Shown piece after piece: positions 49,725 to 60,100 of a stretch of 64,000 nucleotides of DNA. The position numbers were made by a program, and so were the translations under genes. Source of the stretch: Cheilinus undulatus (lineage: Eukaryota > Chordata > Actinopteri > Labriformes > Labridae). The stretch is taken from contig NC_054867.1 of the NCBI RefSeq assembly GCF_018320785.1, forward strand, positions 30,569,855-30,633,854, in the 5' to 3' direction. The stretch's first letter is position 1. Every line of letters starts with the position of its first letter. The notes under the pieces are model-generated. The model made no database searches and was not told the DNA's origin. It saw only the letters and a list, made by a program, of their open reading frames with translations.

Positions 49725-51779
49725 TGTAACTAATGTAGCTCAAACTAAGCTAACAAAGCAGTTATGTGAGCTACATAGGTACGTTCTCTTCATTATGTTA
49801 ACTTTAGCTATGCTTACTAAAGCTTACATTGCTTAAGCTAAGATAGCTACATTGGCTGACGTAGTTCCCTTAGCTAGCATAGCAATGTTTCCTTTAACTA
49901 AGACTAGCAAAGCAAAAAATGAGCCAGCATTTGTGTAACTACTTCTAAACTGGATCTATCTTTGGATCAACCACAGATAAAGGAGATGTGTTATCCATTC
50001 TTATCTGCCTTACCGTGTCAGAGTCAATGTCTATTTGGAAGTTGATGTTAATGCTTGTTAGCTTATGTCAAAATTATGATATGCTAACGTTACTAGAAAC
50101 ATAACATTAGTCCGCTTGCTAACATAATGTTATACTTGACATTAGCAGAACATCACACATTTTTAGTATTAGCAATGTTTTATCGTACTTTCAAGCATAG
50201 TATTCTTTGTGATTGTCCATGGATTGGATTACTGGTGTTGTAATCCACAGAAACAAATCAACAGGATAAAAAATACTTCCGGATTACAATGTAGATTTCT
50301 TGAGTTGCTAAAAGCAACGAGACAGCAATGAAAAAACAGCACGGCCATTTGAAAAGAAGCCAATTAGTAAATGGAAACACAAAAGCAGCAGTAGAGGTAG
50401 AGTTATGGTCTCTCATGTTTAAATGTGAAATACTCAGGGGGAAACTGCAACAATGAAAGTCAGAGGAAACATTCATGGAGGACGTTTCTATTCTTTTCAG
50501 TAAAGTTTGAAACTCAACATGACCTTTACTTGTGAGCATGCATTTTCATTGTTCTTCTTATCTTCTCTGTTTCTTCAAGTGTATCCCACTTAGTTTCTTC
50601 CTGTTCTTTCTGTTATTTCCCTCCATTCTCCTTCCATTGTCACCTTGCTTACTCAAACTGTTAAAACTTAGGATTTAAGTCAAACTTCCCATATAATGTT
50701 GGCTTAGTAAAATGAAAAGTCATACTGTAGAGGCAGTAAAAAGGTTCACAGAGTTTATAGAGGATTTTGGCTGTTTTTTGGGGAGTGGGGGTGGAGCTTG
50801 GAGATTTGGGGATTGTGTCATCAGTAGGCATGCTCCCTCCTGCAGCCGTGACATCACTGCAGCATTCCTTTCCTTGGAGCTGGAACAACAGAGACCCCCA
50901 TCACTCTCCTCATCTTCGTCTCCTGTTCGCTCTCTCTCACACATTCCTGCCTCACTTTTTCACGCTGACACACATCATTTAGGGAACTTTTACTACATTT
51001 TTAAGTTTCTCCCCTCTTTTTGGCTCTTTAGAGTGAAGTAGACCTCACTGCAGAAACTTACCACAACATTTGCTGATCGGCAGACCTGATAGTGCTTCCC
51101 CTCATTCTGCTGGAGAGCAGCAAACACAACAAAGCAGCTTTTTCATAGCTCAAACAGACATCACTCACTGCCCCCTCCTCCTCCTCTTCTAATAAACCAA
51201 TATCTCCTCTTGCACAATGGCCTGATTCTCTGCACTGTAATACCGCTGCTCACTCTGCTGTTGCTTTATGAGACTCTGATGAAGCCCGTGGCTTTTTTTT
51301 TTTTTATCAGACTTTGTGGTGGCACAAATGGAAAAATGCCATGTGACACTGATAATGAGTCAAGGCCTAAGTGATATAATGTGGTCTGGGGGGAGGGAAG
51401 AAGGAAAGAATGAGAAGAAAACGGAGGTAGAGTCAATGAGGGATGTAGAGAAAATAAAGCTGACAAAACAATAAAAAAGAAGAGATAATAAGTTGCAGGA
51501 AAGGCAGGTACAGTCACATCCTGCTGGCATGTTAAAAGATAAACTGGGAGTTGGTGTTTGCTCCTCCTTAAGGGCAAAGACTGTATGAAGCTTTATGATA
51601 CAGTAAATTACATTTGTACAAAGTCCAACTGTGTGCTTTTGGTTGGATTGCTCAACTGTTGCAAGAGTTTCTTTTGTATGTTTGTTTGCACACATGCCTG
51701 TGTGATTGTACATGCCAGGTTTACATAGTAGATGAATGTGTCATGTTTTTTACTGCTCTTTGCCCGAGATTAAATGTTC
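49725..51779. other. Intergenic DNA upstream of fblim1
   Basis: The first 200 bases continue the 'gctaagctaa' word tract. 50780-51010 is richer in G/C and C/T, with 'gacatcactgcagcattcctt' and a CT-rich run. It might be an alternative fblim1 promoter. No coding exon was recognised. A T run of about 16 bases lies at 51292-51305. Confidence 0.4.
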
Positions 51780-52028
51780 ACCTTTTACGGTTGAGAGGGA
51801 GGGAGGTGGCATTGTCATTCAGCCGGAGAAGGAGGAGGGGTCGGTGGACAAGGGAGGCTGGGGAGAGAGGGAGGGAGGTACAGAAGGAAAAGGAGTGGCT
51901 TTCTGCTGATAGTCTCCCTCTCTGCCGGAGTAAAACCTTCTCTGTGTGGCATATCACAGGAGGGACACAAACCAGACGTTTTTGAAGGTACAGAACAGGG
52001 AAGGAGAGAGAAGAAACGTTTGTCACAG
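51780..52028 (+). promoter_or_regulatory. fblim1: Candidate fblim1 promoter and 5' non-coding exon
   Basis: A purine-rich stretch (gagggaggga, ggagaaggaggag) ending in two good donors, 'tttgaag|gtacag' at 51986 and 'gtcacag|gtatgt' at 52028. The coding exon starts at an acceptor (54116) 26 bases before its ATG, so an upstream 5' exon is required. This is the nearest convincing one, but it is not proven. Confidence 0.35.
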
Positions 52029-52624
52029 GTATGTAATGGCAGCTCACAGACAGAGGGAGTGGGTGTAAAGGAAACACATAATTCAGATCTGGGCTTTGTG
52101 CTTCTTAAACCAATCATTATGGGTAATGAGAGCTGTGAGTGTGTGAAATTACCTTTCTGAAGTGAGAGTGAGCACTCCCACAAAGTTGGCTTTAAAGGCC
52201 ATACATACTTAAAAAAAATATTTGGCATTTTGTTCTTATTACTTATAAAGATCCAAGTATGTATGAGCTCAATGATGTTTTTCTGTTTCATGTTAGTCCT
52301 TTAAAACGGGTCTCAACAGTATGAAGTCCAACCAGCAGTCTTAAATCTCCATTAGGGGTGTCATGGTACCAGAACTTTTTATTTTGATATATGAAAAAAA
52401 ACATAGAATTATACCAGTAACTTTTGGTTCTTGGTATCATGGCAACGGAAAGGAGTCATAGACAATCAATATTGGGTAATTTCTTGTTTTCAGCTGCCAA
52501 AATTGCAGGCATACTTGCGCACGAGTCTGCCTGCAAGAACCTGTCTCATAAAAAAAGATAAGGTCTGTTAAGGTTTTGTCAGTTTCAGTTCTATCAAGCA
52601 TTAGAGTTAAAGAGGTTGCATTGT

Positions 52625-52992
52625 TTAAAACACATTATCATATTCTTTATTTTATCTTATGGTATTGTTCTGTCAAATCCTATCATATTCTATCATATTG
52701 TATCATACTGTACTGGACCCTATCATATTGTATCCAGTCATATATAACATATCATATCCTATCGCATCATATTGTATTGTATCCTTTCATACCGTATGGT
52801 ACTGTATCCTTTCCTATCCTATCCTATCCTATTATTTTTTTATCCAATCATATTCTATCATATCCTATCGTATGGTACCGTATGATATTGTATGGTATTG
52901 TATTGTATTGTATTGTATCGTATTGTATGGCATTGCATCGCATCTCATCTCATCGCATCATATCATATCATTCTTTATTGTATCCTATGGGT
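52625..52992. repeat. Degenerate pentamer satellite, block 1
   Basis: About 370 bases built from 5-base units of the form TATCN/TATNN (tatcc, tatca, tattg, tatcg) kept in register. Because the period is 5, all three plus-strand frames stay largely open and give Tyr/Ile/Ser/His-rich peptides. These are not genes. Just downstream of the candidate fblim1 5' exon. Confidence 0.9.
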
Positions 52993-53674
52993 TTCATTTT
53001 CAAACATTTTTTGCACAAGGCATACTTGAGACAGAGCCAAAATCTCAAGGCACACCATATCTGCATATATGCTATATCTGCATATATGTGCAAAATCCCC
53101 TTTTAAACATGTATAACAGTATCTTTAATTAATTTTTAGTTGTAGTAATAACGCATGGTTGTTTAAATTCACAATGCACACCAAGACCTGTTCGCTACAC
53201 CATTTGGGAACGGCGTAATTTCACAATTGCATGCAAAAATTAATATTTATGTAGCATATTTTAAGCCATATCAGCCTTATTCATAGTTGTTGATTAACAT
53301 CAATCTGCTGAAGCAAATCCATCAAGTTTTTGTAGCAGTTATTTTCCATTTTTACACCAAACTATCTCATGTACTCATAAATTAGACAAAAGCACAGTTG
53401 GAAAATATCAAAAAATACCACTGAAATAACTGAGTTTTCTCAGTTTGTCTTTTATTTGGATACTGAATGATATTGTGAGTTTTGAAACGATATTGTTCCA
53501 ATGGTGTTCTCAATGATTATATCAAAGAAAGCCAATGCTAACACATGTAAAAGTATCTGTAGTTGTTGTATAGTCACTGTAATTACTCATGATTGCACAA
53601 TTTCCCAAGGCACACCAAGACTTACATCAAGTCACACCAGTGTGCCTCACCACACCATTTGAGAATGACTCCTA

Positions 53675-54055
53675 CAGTATCATAATGCCATATCCTATTG
53701 TATTCTAGCCTATCAAAATCTATCACATTGTAATGTACCGTACCCCACCCCCTACTATATTGTGTCCAATCATATGCTACATATTGAGTCCTATCCTATT
53801 GTATCATACTGTATTGTATCCTTTATACCGTACCGTACTGTATCGTATCGTATCTTATCATATCGTATCATATTGTGTTGTATCATATCCTATCATATTC
53901 TATCCTATTGTTTCCTATTATATCCTATTTTATTGTATCCTATTCCATCACATCATATAGTATCCTAATGTATAGTATTCTATTGTGTCTTATTGTATCC
54001 TATAGTATCCTAACTTATCGTCACCTATCCTATTGTATTGTGTCATATCGTGAAG
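53675..54055. repeat. Degenerate pentamer satellite, block 2
   Basis: The same 5-base pattern as block 1 (tatcc, tattg, tatcg, tatca), separated from it by about 680 bases of ordinary sequence. That spacer holds two related 'aaggcacacca' segments, one beside each block, so the whole unit may have been duplicated. Ends about 90 bases before the fblim1 coding exon. Confidence 0.9.
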
Positions 54056-54142
54056 GGGTATTGTACCTAATATTTTGACAGCTTCAGTTTTCATAACTGC
54101 TCTGTCCTCTTGTCAGGTTGCAGCTGCTGTGGTTACACAGTC

Positions 54143-57100
54143 ATGGCATCAGCAGCTTCACCAAAAAGGATGGTATCCTCCATCTTCATCACTCTGGCCT
54201 CTCCTCATAAAGCCACTCTGACACAGCAGAAGCCCGCCCTCCAGGCCCACAGTGCACCAGCTGGAGAAAAGCAGCAAACAGCGGTACGAGTCAGCCCCAG
54301 TGACAGCATCCCCAACCTTTTACGTAAGAAAGACACACTGTCTGAGGCTCCAAGCAGTGTAGATAACACAGGCCAGACTCGTGCTGTGGCCCCCACCCGA
54401 ATCTCAGACCCTCAGAGCCCAACACCGGCCCAACCTGGACCCAACAGAGGGGAGCTACAACCACGTGAAAAGTCTGCTGCAGGTAGACATGGCAAATATG
54501 ATTTCACCTTTCATTTCTTTCTTAATAGAGCACTTAAGTTACCTGAAATTTATTCAGAAATTGACCTAACCTTGAGTTGATACCAGATGTTTGAGACCTG
54601 ATTCACTTGATGACAGGGTTGGACTGGGGTGAAAATTTTGCCCTGGCATTTTTGGCCAATATATAACATAATGTTACACACATTCCTTTGTCTCCCTTAT
54701 TACATACAGCTACTAAAAAATGGTCAAACTATGACATAGTTTAGAGGTAAGTGTCATAGATACATCTTATGGTAAGTTTTAATTACATGCTTTGGGAAAG
54801 CGAAAAATTCAACACCCCTCTTGAAATGTTTGTGTGTCAGCTCTAAGATTTGAAATGAGTGAAATTAAGCAATTAAAAGAAAGGAAAAAGGGAATTAAGT
54901 TATAGACTCAGGCAGTATGTCTTGACAGTAAATTCTTAAATAAACTGGAAGCCAATTTAGGGGCGCTAAATCTGGTCTGATCTGATGTTGACTGTTTAAA
55001 GAAGTAAGAAGCCAAGAGCTGGATTCCTCTCCTAAGGTATATTTTGGTGCTTTTATTCCTAGAGAGATAGGAGAGAAGATAGAGTTGGAAACTAGGGGAG
55101 AAATAGGACTATGACATGCAGGAAAGGAGCAGGCTGGATCTGAACCCCACCTGTCCGTGTTGGGGGCAACTGCCTTCTGAGCATGGGGTGCATACACACA
55201 ACCACTAGGCTACCCCCTGATCTGTATTCTAAAGTAGCTGAAGGCGAGAGGATGCTCTGTGGGTAATTCTGGAAAGGAGAGGATGTAACAGTTAGGTCTG
55301 CTGAAAATTAAGGCATGGAAGGCTCTTAAATTTGATGGCTTCAGGACATAATCTACCATGAAGGGCTTATCAGCAGAGACAGGCAGGGAGGCTGTCACTT
55401 TGGTTCCATATTTATGAGGAGCTAAATTCATGCTTCCAAATATAACAACATACACTTTTCTTTCACTTTGCTTTGTATTTTTTTCTGTCAGTGACACTAA
55501 AAAGTGAAACTATCTGGCTTACAGATCCCTTCCCTCCTCCTCCTCCTCCTCCTCCTGCTGCTGCTGCTGCAGTGTCTTCATCCATAGCAACATCTCCCTC
55601 TGAAGAATCATTACCTCCACCTCCTCCTACTGCTCAGACTCCTCGCTCCAAACCTGTCACCCCTGGAAAACAGTCACCTAAAAACAAAGTGGTATGCACT
55701 CTCAACTAAAATATTTCACATTTGTATCACACAAAAATGTTTGTTTACAGCAAACAAAGATATTTTCTTAAAACGTAAATTGTTACTTCAGTGGTGGATT
55801 ACTACTTTTCACTACTTCCACACACAGGTGCATCTACAAAAAAAATAAGATCTTGATATTGATGATAACAGCCTGTAGCTCACAAGTATCAAAGATCCAC
55901 TCAAAATATTAGTATATTGTTGAGAAGTCCAATTTGCAAAAGTTTCCTGAGTCTTCCTTCTCTCTAGTTCGGTACACACAACTCTAAGTATGAGGAAGAC
56001 TGCTGACTTGACTGTTGTCTAGAGGACAATCATCGACACCCTTCACAAGGAGGGTAAGCCACAGAAGGTCACTGAAAGGGCAGGCTGCTCTATGAGTGCT
56101 GCATCAAAATATATTTATGGAAAAGTGACTGGAAGGGAAAAGGTGCACAAGCAACAAAGATGAGCTCAGCCTTCAGAGGATTGCCAAACAAAGCAAATTC
56201 AAGATCTTAGGGGAGCTTCACAAAGAGTGGACTGAGGCTGGAGTCAGTAGATCAAGAGCCACCACACAGACGGGTCCAGGAAATGGGCTACAAGGTCTGT
56301 GTTCTTAGTGTTGTGTCCTGAACCACAGGTGTGCTCAGTGTTTCTCCTTGGCTACAGGAAAAAGAGCTTGACGTTGCTTAGTGGTCCAAAGTCCACTTGT
56401 CAGATGACAGTAAATTTTACATTTTATTTGGAAATCAAAGACCAAGAGTTTAATGGGAGATTAAAGAGGCAGGGAGTCCACGGGGCTTCAAATAAAATGT
56501 TTGTTAGTTTCCACAGTCAGTGGTTGTTTGGGGTGCCATGTCATCTGCTGCTGATGGTCCACTGTGCTTTGCTAAGTCCAGAGTGAATGCTGTCGGCCAT
56601 ATGCCAGGAGATTTTAGAGCACTTCATTCTTTCATCTGCTGAGAAGCTTTACAAAGATACTAGTTTGTTTTTCCAACAGTACTTGGCTCCTGCCCACAGT
56701 GAAGCCAAAACTCCCGGAAACTGGTTTCCTGACCATGGTATAGAGAATCTCTGGAGAATTGATAAGAGAAGGATGAGAGACACCAGGCTCAACAATACAG
56801 ATGAGCTTATGGCTGCCATCAGAGCAACCTGGGCTCTAAAACACACCAGCAGTGCCACAGACTGATTGGCTCCATGTCATGTCACATTGATGCAGTCATT
56901 TGTGCAAAAGCAGCTCCAAACAATCACTGAGAGCATAAATGAGCATTATTTTAGATTAGATTAGATTCAACTCTGTCATTGTGTACTGCATGAAATGCAG
57001 TTTGCATCCAACCAGAAGTGCAATGCAGTAATAAATAACATATGATATGTTATATACAGAGTGCTAAAGGTATGAATTATATATAATGAAATAAATATAA

Positions 57101-60100
57101 TATGTGTCTACGTGAATATCTATGATGCCAGGTATGAGTAGGTTATGAACAGTTATAATTAAGACTATGATTTTACAGTATGCATTGCAGTATGCGTGCA
57201 TTATTTCCCAGAAGGTCAACTTTTCTGTATTATAAATCTTTTTTGGACTGGTGTTTTGTGATATTCTACTGTTTTCAGATAGTAGCTTTTTTATTTTTGT
57301 GAGTTGTAGGCCATAATCATCAAGACTAAAACAAAAAAATCTTTAAAAAATCAATAAAACAATTAAACTAAACAATCACTTTGTATGAGCTGACTCTAGA
57401 ATACATGGAAGTTTCACTTCTTGAATTAAATCACAGGAAAAAATGAACTGTTTCATGATATTCTATTTTTTAAGATGCACATATAGTGAATATGATGAAC
57501 ATGGTTGTAAACAAATCTGCAAAACATATCTTGCAGGGAAAACAGTTATCCTTTGGATATGGGAACATCATCAAAGCTGTTCATTTTTTTTCTTATGAAA
57601 CAGAAAACCTTTGTCAGTTTTTTTGTGAGAAACACTGAGTGCACCTCAACTCAGCCTTATCTCTGTGGAAAACATCATACTGTACAAAAGGACAGTGGGC
57701 AGCAGGTTAGTTACATCATGCACAAATGCAATACAGAGATAAGACTGGCTCATTAAGAAGTGGATCAAATTTTTATTCATGCAAAGTTTCTCTGGGACTA
57801 AGAGTTGTCCTGCAGCTTATTTCAAATTTTGTAAAAATGTTACAATGGCAGGGGGTTGAGTATGGAAGCCCAAAGAGGACATGCATCCCTACATCTAATT
57901 TTACTCCTTCTTCCCATGACAATTATTACATTTTGGTTGTTGGGCTCGTACAGCCTAACTTGTGACAGCAACACTAGTTTTCCCCAAATTACAAGTTAAT
58001 TTCAGTTACTCTCTCAAGATCTCAAGAAACTAAGTAATTTAATAAAACAAACATAAAGAACAAAGAAATATATAAATGAGTCTTGGTCTCAAAAAACATG
58101 TTATAACTTACTATGGCTGTCTACTGTCTACTCATAGGGCTTCCATATTCTGGTTTAGCTAAAGCAAATAACCAAGCACAAACCACTTTTTAGCTTAAAT
58201 TCCAGCATAACCAGCATCTGAATCTAAATGTCTGCATGTTTGAATCTAAAAAGAAGAGAAATGTTTATGTGAAATTATAATCTAGTGTTCTGTTCTGTCG
58301 CTTCTTTTAACTCAGGTTTAACATAAATGACGTGCTTTGTATTTCAGGTAGAAACAAGCACACCATCTAGTGGGTTAAAACAAGATGAGCATTCTCAGGA
58401 GATCCCTGAAATTGGCCAAGACATGAGCAGCCAGAGTAAAGGTGACAGGATCTGTGTTTACAACATTCAGACTTCAAGCTGCTCCACCTAAACAGAGCAG
58501 TTATTATCTTAAGCCGCTCTGACATTTGATGTTTGTTTACACTGCAGAGGTGTGTGGCTTTTGTCGGAAACCTGTTGCTCTTTCTGAGCCAGCGATAGAG
58601 GCTTTGAACAGGACGTACCACGATGGCTGCTTCCAGTGTAGATCCTGTCACAGTCCACTGGCAGGGAAGCATTATTACAACAAGGCGGGAACCCCCCTCT
58701 GTGAAGACTGCTACCAGGTAGAGTCCATTTAACCCTTCAGTCAGGATCTTATGAAAGCTGCAAATACAGATGAAGGTTTTGTTTAAGACAACATCAGTCT
58801 GTCTGTGTGACATTGTGTCACCTAGTCATAAGGTCTATTTGCTTTGTTTCACAGTGTGAAAGTAAAGTTTTGTATGAACTGAAGTCAAAACAAAATTTTT
58901 AATACTTAGCAGATGTGATCAACATTCCCATTTAACTCATTATGATTTCACTGACAGTTGATTGTCGCCTTCTAAAGGTATAATATGCAAAAATTCTGGA
59001 TATCAATTCTTCCAAAATCAATTGTCCCTTGTGTCAACCTATTGTTGAGTAACGGGGTACTGGGTTTGTTGTTCTCAGCTCTGTGTTCACACGAATGGGA
59101 CGTTATTTCCTCTATCTTCTGTAGAGCCCAAACATATTCCATTCATATTTTTTCGATCAATGCATCTCTCTTTGGCGGGCCACACACTACAGGATTTTAA
59201 GCCTGATTTGGGGCAAGATTGGCCTCCCCCGACGTTCGTGGGGGCGTATCCTGAGAGGAGCCTCGTTGCAAACAACTGTTTGTCTGAGTAGTCTGCATGT
59301 GTGTGGTGTCAACACGATTGTTTTACTGCTCCAAATCGCGTTGTAGCCTCCAAAATCCCGAATCATAAATATCAAACGTGTTCTAGGTCGTAGTGCCGCT
59401 GACGGAGTACTCACAGCAGTTGTCACAGCCAGATCATACGTACTTTCACCACTCACAACCATGAACACAACTTTAACTTAATTTAAACCATGATTTCATC
59501 CTGAGTCTTTCCGTTGTAATTTTGATTTTTGCTTCACCTGTAAGGCATGCCAGGACAGCCTGTTGTGGCGAGACAGCATGACGGTATCGACAGACATCCA
59601 TGTTTTGTTTTGTTTTTCTAAAGTCACGTGATCATGTGAGGTCGTAGGCAGGTCAGCAGGTGTGTGGTCTCCAGTGATCTGACAGTCTGGCTGAGTCGTC
59701 TAGTGTGTGTTCAGAGGATTAAAGATGAAAAATCTTTGGAAATTGTCCTGAAGTATGTGGTCTCCCACAGTTTAAAAATCGTTCCAGATTAAAAAAAAAT
59801 CATCTAGTGTGTGGCCGGCCTTAAACCAACCTGACACGCTGGATAGACTGTTTCACATGTCCATTGCATAGGAAATGCACTATATGAACAAAAGTATTTG
59901 GTAGCCTGACCATTACACCAACAGGGACCATATTAATATTGTACCCAAATATGTGTACTTTAATATTGAGTTGCTTTTGCAGCTATAACAGCCTTCATTT
60001 TTCTTGGAAGGCTTTCCACAAGACTTTGGGGTGTTTTTGTGGGAATTTGTGCCCTTTCACTTTGTAGAGCATTTATGAGGTCAGGCACTGACATTGGACA

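Noticed and set aside
50712-51041. A 109-codon plus-strand frame upstream of fblim1
   Set aside because: Falls in a CT-rich, promoter-like stretch. The translation is low complexity towards its end and not recognised.
52355-52450. A 'taggggtgtcatggtaccag' segment with a later 'ggtatcatggcaacg'
   Set aside because: Looks like a short MITE with inverted ends, but the ends are too brief and imperfect to bound it.
52576-53132. Long plus-strand open frames rich in Tyr, Ile, Ser and His
   Set aside because: They are translations of a 5-bp satellite, which stays open in every frame. No start context, splice sites or protein similarity.
53733-54078. Further Tyr/Ser-rich open frames
   Set aside because: Second block of the same pentamer satellite.
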